64,000 nt of DNA from Xenorhabdus poinarii G6. Its GTDB lineage: Bacteria; Pseudomonadota; Gammaproteobacteria; Enterobacterales; Enterobacteriaceae. The notes under the pieces are model-generated. The model had not been told where the DNA came from and searched no databases. It was given only the letters and a program-made list of their open reading frames with translations. The stretch is from positions 2,480,001 through 2,544,000 of the forward strand of contig NZ_FO704551.1 of the NCBI RefSeq assembly GCF_000968175.1. Direction: 5' to 3'. Shown here one piece after another: positions 1 through 9,523 of this stretch. The translations under genes and the position numbers were made by a program. The stretch's first letter is position 1, and each line of letters begins with the position of its first letter.

Positions 1-722
1 GGCGCATCCACGGTCCAGAAGAGGCCACGCGAGCAGCAAAATTGGCGGCCGGGCTTGGGTTACGCAGCTTCAATCTGGATCTGATGCATGGCTTGCCTAA
101 CCAAACACTCAATGAAGCCCTCAATGATTTACGTCAGGCTATTGCACTCTCCCCTCCCCATTTGTCCTGGTATCAACTGACAATTGAACCCAATACTCGC
201 TTCAGCTCGCGCCCTCCGGTTTTACCGGATGATGATGCGTTGTGGGATATTTTTTCCCGGGGACATCAGTTACTGACAGAGGCAGGTTATCAACAATATG
301 AAACGTCGGCATATGCTAAACCGGGTTATCAATGCCAACACAATCTCAACTATTGGCGTTTCGGGGATTATTTGGGGATAGGTTGCGGCGCTCATGGCAA
401 AATTTCGTTTGAAGACGGCCGTATCCTCCGTACTGTAAAAACCAAGCATCCACGTGGCTATATGCAGGGGCGCTATTTAGATCAGCAAAATCAAGTGGAT
501 AATGAAGAACGGCCATTTGAATTTTTCATGAACCGTTTTCGTTTGCTGGAATCCATGCCTCGTCAGGATTTCAGTGATTTCACCGGGTTACCAGAAAGTG
601 TCATTCGTCCACAAATAGATAACGCGCTGGCCGCAGGCTATCTCACTGAAAATGAAACACATTGGCAAATTACTCAGCACGGAAAACTGTTCCTGAATTC
701 CTTACTTGAACTCTTTCTTTAA
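1..722 (+). CDS. hemW: HemW, radical SAM haem chaperone (3' part)
   Basis: The open frame runs in from base 3 without a start, so the N-terminal third, including the radical SAM cysteine motif, lies outside the window. The visible part reads RIHGPEEA, then the HemW/HemN-type stretch FNLDLMHGLPNQT, YETSAYA and GIGCGAHGK, followed by the HemN C-terminal winged region. HemW is a coproporphyrinogen-oxidase-like protein that binds haem and delivers it to respiratory enzymes; it is not the oxidase itself. In related enterobacteria it sits upstream of yggN-trmB-mutY as here. The TTG at 42 is internal, not a start. Confidence 0.93.
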   Translation, partial: RIHGPEEATRAAKLAAGLGLRSFNLDLMHGLPNQTLNEALNDLRQAIALSPPHLSWYQLTIEPNTRFSSRPPVLPDDDALWDIFSRGHQLLTEAGYQQYETSAYAKPGYQCQHNLNYWRFGDYLGIGCGAHGKISFEDGRILRTVKTKHPRGYMQGRYLDQQNQVDNEERPFEFFMNRFRLLESMPRQDFSDFTGLPESVIRPQIDNALAAGYLTENETHWQITQHGKLFLNSLLELFL

Positions 723-742
723 CGGAATAAGTGCACAAAAAC

Positions 743-776
743 AAACTGCACCTGAAAATGAAAAGGTGCAGTTTTT
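743..776. terminator. Intrinsic terminator between convergent hemW and dehydratase genes
   Basis: An 11-bp perfect stem (AAACTGCACCT at 743-753 with AGGTGCAGTTT at 764-774) has a 10-base loop and ends in a T run on the plus strand. The A run on the left arm lets it also work for the leftward dehydratase operon that ends at 857. Confidence 0.85.
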
Positions 777-856
777 AACGATCGGGCTGATGATATCCAT
801 CCCCAAAATTCAGGTGGTTAACGCCCATTTTTAAGAAAAAATGGCTATCCCCAATA

Positions 857-1408
857 TCATTTGATTCTTCCTGTCGCACGAGCATAAGAAAATAGCCCGC
901 CAGCAGAGACAATATTAGCCAGTTCACCAATAGGATCAGTTCGATATTTTTTCCCTTTTTCCAGTAAGACAACGGTTCGATTTTCAATATCAATCTCAAT
1001 ACTGTCCCCCGTCACTAATTGGTCACATAAGCGCTCCTGTGCTGCAATGGGCAATAACTCTCCGGTGGATACACAATTCCGAAAGAATATGCGGGCATAG
1101 GACTGAGCAAGAATAACTTTCACCCCGGAAGCCCCTAATGCCGCAACTGCATGTTCACGCGAAGATCCACAGCCAAAATTCTGACCTGCCACAATAATTG
1201 AATATTTGGCTTTTCCCGCATTTTCATCAATAAAAGGGAGTGAGCCTTCCGGTAATCCACACATCGCCAGTGAAGCCAGTTGAGCATATCCTTCAGGGGT
1301 GGAAGGATTCACCTTGAGATACTCGGCCGAAAGAATCTGGTCAGTATCAATATTATCGGTTAATACATAAACCTCACCTCGAATAATATTTTCCGTTAAC
1401 TCACTCAT
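857..1408 (-). CDS. Aconitase-family dehydratase, small (swivel) subunit, LeuD-like
   Basis: This 183-residue protein carries the swivel-domain motif GCGSSREHA (near residue 81) and the start motif DNIDTDQI typical of small subunits of isopropylmalate/homoaconitate/citramalate-type hydro-lyases. It is shorter than the E. coli LeuD form of about 200 residues and looks like the archaeal-type branch, which includes 2,3-dimethylmalate dehydratase. It overlaps the large-subunit gene by 4 bases (ATGA), so the two are co-translated. Reaction: stereospecific dehydration/rehydration of a branched hydroxy-diacid with a 4Fe-4S cluster supplied by the partner. The exact substrate cannot be read from sequence. 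Confidence 0.8.
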   Translation of the reverse strand: MSELTENIIRGEVYVLTDNIDTDQILSAEYLKVNPSTPEGYAQLASLAMCGLPEGSLPFIDENAGKAKYSIIVAGQNFGCGSSREHAVAALGASGVKVILAQSYARIFFRNCVSTGELLPIAAQERLCDQLVTGDSIEIDIENRTVVLLEKGKKYRTDPIGELANIVSAGGLFSYARATGRIK

Positions 1409-2703
1409 AAAAATTCCTCAGGATTGGTTATTTGACCCGTGATCGCAGCGGCAGCAACAGAATAAGGGGAAGCCAGATAAATATTGGCGCGTTTATGCCC
1501 CATTCGGCCAACAAAGTTACGGTTCGTTGTGGATATCACCGATATTGGATCATTGACGCGTCCAAACGTATCCGGCGGGCCACCACAACAGGCGGCACAT
1601 CCTGATTCAGAGGAGAGTTTCACCCCTGCATCACTTAAAATTTGGTAGACAGAAATGCCATCAATCTGGGTTGTAATCGTTTTATGAAAAACTTCTTTTG
1701 TTGCCGGGACGGCATAAGTCGGAATGGTAACTTTATGCCCTTTGATAATACGGGCTGCCGCCACAAAATCCTCCAGCTTGCCCCCCGTACAGGAGCCAAT
1801 ATATGCCTGAGAAATGGCGACGTTGGCCAGTTGTTCAATAGACACAACATTATCTGGAGAATGGGGTTTGGCAATTTTAGGTTGCATGGTAGAAACATCA
1901 ATATCTAACACCCGGCTATACTGTGCATCTTCGTCAGGATAGACAATGTCGAAAGGAAGATGATTCCGTTCGGCTAAATAATCTAAAGTCGCCTGATTAG
2001 GCACCATCACACCGTTTTTAGCACCACACTCTACAACCATATTGCAGATCGTCATGCGTTCTTCTACCGATAATTCATCAATCACATTGCCGCCAAATTC
2101 AATGGCCTGATAGGTCGCACCATCAACGGTTAATTCTGACAATACAGCTAAAATCATGTCCTTGGCCAAAACATGAGCCGGTTTTGTGCCGGTAAAATTG
2201 ACCCGAATGGTCGTCGGCACCTTAAGCGGAATTTCGCCTGTCCCAAGCGCATAAGCGGCATCAGTAATACCCAATCCAATCGCGAACGCGCCAAAAGCCC
2301 CCGCCGTCACAGTATGCGAGTCAGTCCCTAATAATACTTCACCGGGACGGATATGCCCGCCCTCTGCAAGCCCGATGTGGCATACACCTTTATAATCTGG
2401 TGTCCCGACATCGTAAAAATATTTGATGTTCTGTTCGGCCGCAAATTCACGCATGACCCGAATGTTCTGATTAGCTTGTGGGTCAGCCGAATAAACAAAA
2501 TGGTCTGGGATTAAAATAAAACGTTCTGGATCCCATATCTTTGCATCTTGCCCGAATTCTTTTTTAAAGACGCTGGCAACACCCGGCGTGCAAGGATCGT
2601 GAGACATCAGAATATCCACTTTTGCCCAAACCACTTCACCCGGAGTGACTTGTTCACGCCCACTTGCCCGCGCAAGAATTTTTTGTGTCATAGTTTGGCT
2701 CAT
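1405..2703 (-). CDS. Aconitase-family dehydratase, large (4Fe-4S) subunit, LeuC-like
   Basis: This 432-residue protein has the cluster-binding cysteines in IGSCTGG and CAACCGGP and the family stretch GTDSHTVTAGAFGAF. Bacterial LeuC of the leucine pathway is about 466 residues; this shorter form matches the archaeal-type/dimethylmalate-dehydratase branch. It forms a two-gene operon with the small subunit and is divergent from a LysR regulator starting at 2984, a usual layout for an inducible catabolic or specialised dehydratase. No leuA or leuB lies nearby, so a role outside leucine synthesis is more likely. Substrate unknown. Confidence 0.8.
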   Translation of the reverse strand: MSQTMTQKILARASGREQVTPGEVVWAKVDILMSHDPCTPGVASVFKKEFGQDAKIWDPERFILIPDHFVYSADPQANQNIRVMREFAAEQNIKYFYDVGTPDYKGVCHIGLAEGGHIRPGEVLLGTDSHTVTAGAFGAFAIGLGITDAAYALGTGEIPLKVPTTIRVNFTGTKPAHVLAKDMILAVLSELTVDGATYQAIEFGGNVIDELSVEERMTICNMVVECGAKNGVMVPNQATLDYLAERNHLPFDIVYPDEDAQYSRVLDIDVSTMQPKIAKPHSPDNVVSIEQLANVAISQAYIGSCTGGKLEDFVAAARIIKGHKVTIPTYAVPATKEVFHKTITTQIDGISVYQILSDAGVKLSSESGCAACCGGPPDTFGRVNDPISVISTTNRNFVGRMGHKRANIYLASPYSVAAAAITGQITNPEEFL

Positions 2704-2983
2704 CTCACATGGCCCTCCAAAAGATTGAAACAGACTTAACAGATTGTCATCCTAACAAGATTACTACGCCTTAATGTAGGGATAATGTAGGGAATTTCGC
2801 ACTGTTTCCAGTATGGAACAGTTGTTCACTAAATGGGAAATTCTTGCCCTGTAAATCGGGCGTGAATTTGCTGTATAACCTATTCCCCTCATCTTCTATC
2901 ACGAACAGGAAGATAGGCGTCCCGCAATCAGATATGTGATATGTTATAAGGCAATTCCTACGCGTAAATCATCAGGTTATTGC
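2704..2983. promoter_or_regulatory. Divergent promoter region, dehydratase operon / LysR
   Basis: This 280-base gap between divergent starts is where a LysR-type regulator normally binds to control both itself and its target. I see AT-rich stretches but no motif I can assign with certainty. Confidence 0.45.
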
Positions 2984-3907
2984 ATGAATAATATTGAGAA
3001 CCTTACCTCAATGGTGGTCTTTGCCCGGGTCGTAGAGACGTTGAGTTTTACCGAAGCGGCAAAATTGCTAAGGCTTTCCAAGTCTTCTGTCAGCCGGGAA
3101 ATTGCCCAATTGGAAGTGAGACTCGGCACCCAATTGCTCAACCGGACTACACGCAAAATTCAAGTGACAGAAGTCGGGATGAGTTATTACCAATATTGCC
3201 ACCGGCTTCTTACCGAGGCTCAAAATGCTGAACATTTTATCCGTAGTTTCCATGAAGAACCGATGGGAAGTTTACGTTTAATTGCGCCGGTCTCTTTTGG
3301 CAGTCAATGTATTGTTCCCGCCCTGAATAGCTTTATTGCCAGCAACATTCATATCAGCGTCGATTTGGAACTGACTGACAGAACGATAAATATGATAGAA
3401 GATCAATGCGATATCGCAATCATCATCGGACGGGAGGCGCCACCATATCCCCTTGTCATGCCGTTGATTGATATTACCTGGGGGCTTTATGCAACACCGG
3501 ATTACCTAAATCAGTTCTCACCAATCAAGAAGCCCGAAGATCTCCCCCGCTACGATTACCTGCTATTTCGTGGCCCGGCACATACTCTCTCCCTGCCATT
3601 CCGTAAAGAAAGAAATAAACTGGATATTGAAGTGCGCAGTCGGTTTCGCATCAATAACAGTGTGGCGTTAATGCGTTCTGCTCTGACCGGCGCTGGCATT
3701 GCCTATTTACCCGATTATGTGACGCATGAAGCGGTGGCAGAAGGAAAATTAGTTCGCCTTCTCCCGGAGTGGAAGATGGATATTTATCAGGCTTGGATAC
3801 TGTTTAAATCAGAAAATACACTGTCTTCGCGCGTCCAACAGTTTGCAAATTCGTTGCAACGCAAGCTAAAACACGCGTTAGAGAGTGGAAAACGGGCAGG
3901 TGAATAA
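2984..3907 (+). CDS. LysR-family transcriptional regulator
   Basis: The N-terminal winged helix-turn-helix reads FTEAAKLLRLSKSSVSREIAQLE, cut here by strand but evident at residues 20-42, and is followed by LGTQLLNRTTRKIQVTEVG and a periplasmic-binding-like effector domain. Length (307 residues from this start) is standard for LysR regulators. An in-frame ATG lies 48 bases upstream at 2936, but MNNIENLTSM at 2984 starts at the usual distance from the HTH. It is divergent from the dehydratase operon and is its probable regulator. It resembles the DmlR/AaeR-like subgroup, in which effectors are often organic acids; the effector here is unknown. Confidence 0.88.
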   Translation: MNNIENLTSMVVFARVVETLSFTEAAKLLRLSKSSVSREIAQLEVRLGTQLLNRTTRKIQVTEVGMSYYQYCHRLLTEAQNAEHFIRSFHEEPMGSLRLIAPVSFGSQCIVPALNSFIASNIHISVDLELTDRTINMIEDQCDIAIIIGREAPPYPLVMPLIDITWGLYATPDYLNQFSPIKKPEDLPRYDYLLFRGPAHTLSLPFRKERNKLDIEVRSRFRINNSVALMRSALTGAGIAYLPDYVTHEAVAEGKLVRLLPEWKMDIYQAWILFKSENTLSSRVQQFANSLQRKLKHALESGKRAGE

Positions 3908-3993
3908 AAAACATAACCACAATAATATGCGGGTACAATTCATGCAGTACAACCGTACCCGCCAGATCGCTCACCAATCATAACGATTATTGG

Positions 3994-4773
3994 TTAATAG
4001 TAATTACCGTGACGGTAATCCCACGTGGTGAAAATGTCAGACATCATCGCCATAATTTTGTTGACTTCCAATCCCTTACGGATAAGTACCGGACATGGCG
4101 TGATATCACGTTGACCTTGTTGCAGCGGAATTAATTTGCCATTTTCATCTACCATTGAAACCATCACACCTTGCTCATAGCGGGTTTGCTCGGTTTCGTT
4201 TGGCTGGATAGATTTCACATAGTCATTAGCCGAGATAATCAGATCCGCCCGCGCCTCTATCCGGTCACCGATACATTCAACCAATCCCCGATTCCCCTTA
4301 CCCGATGGATTCGCGGAGCTGGCAAAAGAAAACTTGCCATATTTTTCCCAAAGTTCTTTTGCCAGGATTTCGCCAGGTTTACCAAATTTAATCACAAAAC
4401 AGCTCGTACCACGTTGATCCATCATCAGTTCTTTAGAACCATCATCCGGGATACGGGCAACGGCTTCTTCTTTCCACGGCAGAATACACCCTAACAATAC
4501 ATCCTGATCCCAATGCCTTTGATAAAGCGCTTCAATTTCCGCATTAAGCTGAGCCAGCTCTTTCAACTGTTCCAAAGATCCACATAAAACAACACCGGGT
4601 TTGTTACGATTGCGCTGTTTCGCTTCAAACTTGCGCTCCAGACCTTGCGCATCAGATGTCATGATAATGTAGCCTACTTTGGTTGGGCAAACTATCATTC
4701 CTCCGTCATGAGAGAGGATCTCTACCGCTTCCGGCTGTAACCCATTATTCCATTGAATTTTTTTGCTGCTCAT
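3994..4773 (-). CDS. Sua5/YrdC/YciO-type domain protein
   Basis: Residues 20-200 show the YrdC fold signatures: GMIVCPTKVGYIIMTSD, KQRNRNKPGVVL and FASSANPSGKGN. YrdC/TsaC enzymes make threonylcarbamoyl-adenylate for the t6A tRNA modification. This protein is a divergent extra member, so another carbamoyl-AMP-like reaction is possible. I place the start at 4773 (MSSKKIQ), with AAAGG 8 bases upstream; a longer frame opens at 4809-4812. It follows the PEBP-like gene almost without a gap and is probably co-transcribed with it. Confidence 0.7.
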   Translation of the reverse strand: MSSKKIQWNNGLQPEAVEILSHDGGMIVCPTKVGYIIMTSDAQGLERKFEAKQRNRNKPGVVLCGSLEQLKELAQLNAEIEALYQRHWDQDVLLGCILPWKEEAVARIPDDGSKELMMDQRGTSCFVIKFGKPGEILAKELWEKYGKFSFASSANPSGKGNRGLVECIGDRIEARADLIISANDYVKSIQPNETEQTRYEQGVMVSMVDENGKLIPLQQGQRDITPCPVLIRKGLEVNKIMAMMSDIFTTWDYRHGNYY

Positions 4774-4812
4774 ATTGATACCTTTACTAGAAACGGAAGA
4801 ATTATTCATCAA

Positions 4813-5298
4813 TTAACGTTGGTAATAACCAGTGATAAACGCGGTTGCCAAGGTATTAGCCTGGATATAAAAACGAGCCACAGCATTCGTTACTTCTGCA
4901 TCAATACCCAGTTTTTCTACCGATAAAGCATGTACAGTGAAAATATAGCGATGCGCTTTATCCCCCTCCGGTGGACAAGGGCCACCATAACCAAACAGGC
5001 CATAGTCATTTCTGCTCTGAATCGTTCCGATAGGTAATTGACTACCATCGCTTCGCCCTGCATTTGCAAATAAACATGGGGTTTCAATCGGGATATCAAA
5101 AGCGACCCAGTGCCAGAAGCCACTGCCTGTCGGTGCATCAGGATCATAGACCGTTATCGCGAAACTTTTGGTTTCACCGGGTGCTTCTGTCCAGGCAAGT
5201 TCGGGAGAACGGTTATCACCACGACCACCAAATTCATTAAATTCATTCTCTTTTTTCAAGAAGTCATTATTCTTAAATGCCGTTGAACGAATAATCAT
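4813..5298 (-). CDS. YbhB/YbcL-family (PEBP / Raf kinase inhibitor-like) protein
   Basis: This 161-residue protein has the PEBP ligand-pocket motifs DPDAPTGSGFWHWVAF and GPCPPEGDKAHRYIFTVHAL. The family binds small anionic ligands or phospholipid headgroups; bacterial roles are poorly defined. There is no signal peptide, so it is cytosolic. It is the first gene of a pair with the YrdC-like gene, and no known pathway links the two. Confidence 0.88.
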   Translation of the reverse strand: MIIRSTAFKNNDFLKKENEFNEFGGRGDNRSPELAWTEAPGETKSFAITVYDPDAPTGSGFWHWVAFDIPIETPCLFANAGRSDGSQLPIGTIQSRNDYGLFGYGGPCPPEGDKAHRYIFTVHALSVEKLGIDAEVTNAVARFYIQANTLATAFITGYYQR

Positions 5299-5531
5299 GC
5301 TTGAGCCCCCACTGATGCGTTTTAAAATATCCTAACGCAGTTTTTTTCTGCTGCAAGACCCGATCACAATTTTGCCTGATTGTTTCAATTTAGGAACAAT
5401 AAGTCAGCTGCAAAGATATTTTGATGAGATATATTGGTATTTTATTACCCTCACAAGAAATTGAGTTCTCTACCATTCCAGTGAGAATAGTTTTAATGAT
5501 TTTTTATATTTTTTTATGCCTAATAATAGAA

Positions 5532-5567
5532 TTATCCCGAAATTCAACTATGCAAATTTCGGGATAA
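5532..5567 (-). terminator. Hairpin after the substrate-binding protein gene
   Basis: A 13-bp perfect inverted repeat (TTATCCCGAAATT at 5532-5544 and its complement at 5555-5567) with a 10-base loop lies 31 bases past the stop at 5599. The DNA after it on the minus strand is AT-rich but not a clean T run. Confidence 0.55.
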
Positions 5568-5598
5568 GCGCAGGAAAAACAGATAGTAATCTAAAAAA

Positions 5599-6543
5599 TC
5601 ACAATGCCTCAGCAATTGCATTAACTTGTCGCGTCATACTGTCCAAACCGCCACCGGACAAGTACCAAAGATCAGATTGTAAGTACACTATCTTCCCATT
5701 TTTATAGGCATTAGTTAATTTGATTTGATCATTTTCAAACTTATCTTTTTCCAACTTACCTGCCCCAATGGCCTCACTACGGTCGATAATAAAAATCACA
5801 TCAGGATTTGCTTGCGCAATCATTTCTGCTGTCACAGAGCGGCTTTTATCTTTATCCGATTTGGCGGGTAATACAGCACGAGGGGCTTTAATAACATGAT
5901 AAACAATCGCCTGGTTATTCGGATAGAGTTCACCTGCATTGTGTAATAATACTAATACCTTGCTATTCGCTGCCTGCGCTTTTTCCTGAGCGGATAAAAT
6001 CGCTTTTTCTAAATCAGCCGATTGCGTTTTAACATCATCCTGCTTATTAAATATCTCACCTAATAATGTGAGATTACTCTCAACGGATGAAAGATAATTT
6101 TTACTGTCTGTGCTGAAATTCACAGTAGGTGCAATTTTTGACAAATGATCATAAGAAGCGCCCTGACGTCCGGTAATAACAATCAAATCTGGTTTTATTT
6201 CAGCTAATTTTTCCAAATTTGGCGTTTTCATTCCCCCAGCATCGAGCATACTCACAGACACGTTATGACGCAGATATTCCGGTAAGTTACTGATAGGTAA
6301 TGCAATCACGCGATCGGATAGCCCGAGTTTTGCCATCGAATCGTAAGTGCCGAAATCGAACAGAACAACCCGCTGTGGATTCTTTTTGACCTGAGTTTCG
6401 CCGGAAAAATGTTTTACTGTGATATAATCACTAGACTGAGCTGTTATGGCATTCGGTGCAACTAATTCGGATGATTGACTTAATGCCGAGTAACTGGTAA
6501 CCGAAAGTAATGATGCAATAACAATTGGCAGGATTTTTTTCAT
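5599..6543 (-). CDS. Siderophore ABC transporter substrate-binding protein (FatB/CeuE type)
   Basis: A signal peptide (MKKILPIVIASLLSVTSYSA) is followed by the two-lobe class III binding fold: NPQRVVLFDFGTYDSMAKLG, IKPDLIVITGRQGASYDHL and PDVIFIIDRSEAIG. This pattern is that of periplasmic proteins for catechol siderophores (CeuE, FatB, YclQ). No permease or ATPase gene is adjacent, so it either borrows a transporter encoded elsewhere or is a stand-alone component. A palindrome matching a Fur site lies in its promoter region, consistent with iron repression. Confidence 0.85.
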   Translation of the reverse strand: MKKILPIVIASLLSVTSYSALSQSSELVAPNAITAQSSDYITVKHFSGETQVKKNPQRVVLFDFGTYDSMAKLGLSDRVIALPISNLPEYLRHNVSVSMLDAGGMKTPNLEKLAEIKPDLIVITGRQGASYDHLSKIAPTVNFSTDSKNYLSSVESNLTLLGEIFNKQDDVKTQSADLEKAILSAQEKAQAANSKVLVLLHNAGELYPNNQAIVYHVIKAPRAVLPAKSDKDKSRSVTAEMIAQANPDVIFIIDRSEAIGAGKLEKDKFENDQIKLTNAYKNGKIVYLQSDLWYLSGGGLDSMTRQVNAIAEAL

Positions 6544-6614
6544 TGTTACACCTAAATGAGCCTATTAAGAAATAAGTGGCTTGCATTCTAGATGGCAACA
6601 TTAATATGTCAACA

Positions 6615-6647
6615 AAATAAGAATCAATTTCATATTGATTCTTATTT
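6615..6647. promoter_or_regulatory. Probable Fur operator of the siderophore-binding protein
   Basis: A perfect 13-bp inverted repeat, AAATAAGAATCAA (6615-6627) and its complement (6635-6647), has a 7-base spacer and lies about 70 bases upstream of the start at 6543. The core AATAAGAATCA resembles the enterobacterial Fur half-site AATGAGAATCA in both orientations. Operator function is inferred from the match and from the iron-uptake gene behind it. Confidence 0.6.
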
Positions 6648-6663
6648 ATCTCGGCAGGGTATT

Positions 6664-7386
6664 TTACTGAATAGAACGCATCAGGTTAATGCGTTGTTGT
6701 TCTAAATTACTGGCTTTGTTACACACTTCTTCTTTTAAGTGCTTCAGCGCTTTTTCCTGCTTTTTCCATTCAGCCTCAAAACCATTTTGCATTCCACCCA
6801 ATCCACCGAGAAGAGACATTAGCATCTGTTTGCCGTCACCATTTTGATTGCTATTTTTACGACTCATTTCGTTAATACTATCTTGCAAAATACCGCCAAG
6901 GGTCTGCTCAATAAGTTTTTTGCCTTCGGGTTCGACTTGTTTGACAGCCTGAGCATTGAACGTAAAACCAGTAACACGCGTTTCAATCACTTTGTCAATT
7001 TGCTGATGAAGACTCGATTCCAGTTGAGACAAACGGCTACGAATATGACTTTCTTTACCCATGGTTTCGACAACCACTTTATCTAACGACTGACGTGCAT
7101 TGGCCAAATGACTCAATGCCTCTTTCTTCACCCAGGGCAAATCCTGACGGATCGTTTGTTGATACTGCCGAGCCATATTACGCTGTTCTGTAGTCAACGA
7201 TAACGTTTTACCATCACGAGTTATGATACCATCGGGCAATATTTTTAAATTGCCGCTCCCCCCTACAATCTGGACAGAATTTGGCGTGACAATAAGATCA
7301 TCTTTCAGCGTGACATGACATCCAGAACTTGCCTGCGCCTGAAACGCAAATAATAATGATGCAGCAAGGGTCATTTTGCGGAACAT
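6664..7386 (-). CDS. yggN: YggN-like DUF2884 periplasmic protein
   Basis: A signal peptide (MFRKMTLAASLLFAFQAQA) precedes a mostly helical domain with SLTTEQRNMARQYQQTIR and a central GLGGMQ stretch typical of YggN/DUF2884. Function is unknown; it is exported. The start at 7386 has a strong AGGAG 8 bases upstream, so the in-frame extension to 7452 is not used. As in E. coli it lies in the hemW-yggL-trmB-mutY neighbourhood. Confidence 0.85.
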   Translation of the reverse strand: MFRKMTLAASLLFAFQAQASSGCHVTLKDDLIVTPNSVQIVGGSGNLKILPDGIITRDGKTLSLTTEQRNMARQYQQTIRQDLPWVKKEALSHLANARQSLDKVVVETMGKESHIRSRLSQLESSLHQQIDKVIETRVTGFTFNAQAVKQVEPEGKKLIEQTLGGILQDSINEMSRKNSNQNGDGKQMLMSLLGGLGGMQNGFEAEWKKQEKALKHLKEEVCNKASNLEQQRINLMRSIQ

Positions 7387-7448
7387 ACATTCTCCTGATT
7401 TTTTGCCTGTTTCTTTTGTGTAATCGTTTCTCATCAGCACGGGCAAGA

Positions 7449-8378
7449 TCAAAAAATAGAACGCCCAATGCGCCCGGCCAATTTTTCCAATGCCGCACAG
7501 CCCGCTAATGAGTTACCCGATTGATCTAACTCAGGAGACCACACCGTCGCTGTGAACTCTCCTGGAACAACACAAATAATGCCACCACCAACGCCCGATT
7601 TTCCCGGCATACCAATTCTGAACGCAAATTCGCCAGAGCCATCATACATGCCACACGTCAACATAAGCGCATTAATTTGACGGGTTTGTCGAAGACTCAA
7701 AATTTGCTGGCCAGAACCGATCATTCTCCCTTGGTTGGCTAAGTAAATAAAACACTGAGCCAATTCAACACAATTCATTTTCAACGCACAATATTGAAAA
7801 TACGCTTGCAACACTGTAATCACATCATTTTCAAAATTACCGAATGATTTCATCAGGTAGGCGATCGCCGCATTACGACTAGAATGATCCATCTCTGAGC
7901 GGGCAACGATATCATCATAACAAATGTCTTTTTGCTCAGTCAGGCTACGAACAAATTCAAGCATTCGATGCTTAGGTGCGCTCAAACGTGATTGCAGCAT
8001 ATCGCAAATAATCAAGGCGCCTGCATTAATAAAAGGATTACGCGGGATGCCTTTTTCTAATTCCAACTGCACTAATGAGTTAAACGGCTGCCCTGAAGGT
8101 TCCGTACCCACTCGTTGCCAGATATCCTCTTCCTTATAACGTGTCATCGCTAATGTTAAGCTCAACACCTTAGAGATCGATTGAATCGAAAAGCGTGTTT
8201 CTGCATCCCCTGCTTTAAATACCTGCCCGTCTACCGTACAAATGGCCATCGCCAGATGATTGGCCGGTACTTCTGCCAAAGCAGGAATATAATCTGCTAC
8301 TTTTCCTTGACCAATCAAAGGGCGTACTTCTTCTAAGATATCTGCTAATAACGAATCAGAGAACCTTACCTTCACCAC
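7449..8378 (-). CDS. glsB: Glutaminase
   Basis: This protein hydrolyses glutamine to glutamate and ammonia and belongs to the serine-dependent beta-lactamase-like fold. The catalytic motif SIQSISKV (Ser-x-x-Lys), the stretch [20 protein letters not shown] and GKSGVGGGI near the C-terminus all match GlsB. I place the start at the GTG at 8378 (a second GTG follows at 8375), because GGAG lies just upstream and the family starts here. The track-length frame to 8420 would add 14 residues unlike the family. About 309 residues, as expected. Confidence 0.92.
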   Translation of the reverse strand: MVKVRFSDSLLADILEEVRPLIGQGKVADYIPALAEVPANHLAMAICTVDGQVFKAGDAETRFSIQSISKVLSLTLAMTRYKEEDIWQRVGTEPSGQPFNSLVQLELEKGIPRNPFINAGALIICDMLQSRLSAPKHRMLEFVRSLTEQKDICYDDIVARSEMDHSSRNAAIAYLMKSFGNFENDVITVLQAYFQYCALKMNCVELAQCFIYLANQGRMIGSGQQILSLRQTRQINALMLTCGMYDGSGEFAFRIGMPGKSGVGGGIICVVPGEFTATVWSPELDQSGNSLAGCAALEKLAGRIGRSIF

Positions 8379-8477
8379 TTTTTCTCCAGACAAACAAGGG
8401 CCCCCAAGGAGCCCCTGCATATAGCACTATTTTGGCTTTTGTGTAACACCATATTGATTTTTTTATGCAATAGCGAA

Positions 8478-8804
8478 TCAATCCCACCACACATCAAATA
8501 GTTCTGATGTTATCACGTCTTTCATACCATGATCTTTCAACCACTGCTCAACCAACTGGCGATGTTCTTCAGTACATTTGCCAATTTTTTGCAGACAGAT
8601 AATGCCTTCCCAGTGCAAATAACCGCTGGCATCCAAAGCAAGGCCATTTGGCTCGATCAGTTCTGCAATCAACGTATCCACTGTGCTATCAACAACGTCA
8701 ACAGGCGTATCAGCGGGAAAATGCCACTTTACTGAAAATCCCAACTCCTGAAATTCATCAATACGCAATTTTTTACGCAGACGACGACTACGGTTTTTAG
8801 CCAT
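8478..8804 (-). CDS. yggL: YggL family (DUF469) 50S-associated protein
   Basis: This 108-residue basic-N-terminal protein begins [23 protein letters not shown], the YggL signature at residues 1-23, and ends with LFDVWWD. YggL binds the large ribosomal subunit in Pseudomonas. Its ATG overlaps the trmB stop (ATGA at 8804), as in other enterobacteria, showing translational coupling. Confidence 0.92.
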   Translation of the reverse strand: MAKNRSRRLRKKLRIDEFQELGFSVKWHFPADTPVDVVDSTVDTLIAELIEPNGLALDASGYLHWEGIICLQKIGKCTEEHRQLVEQWLKDHGMKDVITSELFDVWWD

Positions 8805-9523
8805 TATTTTATCCTCTCAAACATGAGATCCCACACACCATGACCTAACCGCTGACCGCGCATCTCAAACTTCGTGATGGGGCGCGAATCAGGACGTGGC
8901 ACATAATCACCGTTTTCCGATAAGTTTCTATACCCTTCTGCTGAACTCATTACTTCTAACATATGCTCTGCATACGGTTGCCAGTCGGTCGCCATATGAA
9001 AGATACCACCGGTTTTGAGCTTGCTTTTAATTAATTGAGCAAATTCAGGCTGGACAATTCTGCGCTTGTTGTGACGCACTTTATGCCAAGGGTCGGGAAA
9101 GAACAACTGAACCATCGTCAGACTTTGATCGGGGATCATATGATTCAACACCTCGATAGCATCATGGCACATGACACGCAGGTTACTGAGTTTTTCGTCT
9201 TCCGCGGATGCCAGACATGCCCCAACTCCCGGCGTATGTACTTCAACCCCCAAAAAATTTGTTGCTGGGTTCTGGCTTGCCATTGTGACTAATGACGTCC
9301 CCATCCCAAAACCAATTTCCAGCACAACAGGTGCTTCACGGCCAAAAAGCTCGGCCATATTGACCAATTTTTCTTGATAGTCTACCCCCATCTCAGGCCA
9401 CATATTATCAAGTGCTTGCTGTTGACGACTCGTTAACCGCCCCTGCCGACGCACAAAACTACGGACACGGCGCAACGCTCTGCCATTTTCATCATATTCC
9501 GGTGAAATTACGTTATTTATCAT
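8804..9523 (-). CDS. trmB: tRNA (guanine-N7-)-methyltransferase
   Basis: TrmB makes m7G46 in tRNA using SAM. The SAM motif [10 protein letters not shown], the catalytic-region [13 protein letters not shown] and the C-terminal [17 protein letters not shown] are all present. 239 residues, full length. It is divergent from mutY with a 244-base shared promoter region and is followed by overlapping yggL. Confidence 0.96.
   Translation of the reverse strand: MINNVISPEYDENGRALRRVRSFVRRQGRLTSRQQQALDNMWPEMGVDYQEKLVNMAELFGREAPVVLEIGFGMGTSLVTMASQNPATNFLGVEVHTPGVGACLASAEDEKLSNLRVMCHDAIEVLNHMIPDQSLTMVQLFFPDPWHKVRHNKRRIVQPEFAQLIKSKLKTGGIFHMATDWQPYAEHMLEVMSSAEGYRNLSENGDYVPRPDSRPITKFEMRGQRLGHGVWDLMFERIK

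Noticed and set aside
42..722. TTG at base 42 as the hemW start
   Set aside because: The frame is open to base 3 with HemW-like sequence before it, so the true start is outside the window.
3929..3962. Inverted repeat GCGGGTAC/GTACCCGC after the LysR gene as a terminator
   Set aside because: The loop is long (18 bases) and no T run follows, so I could not support it.
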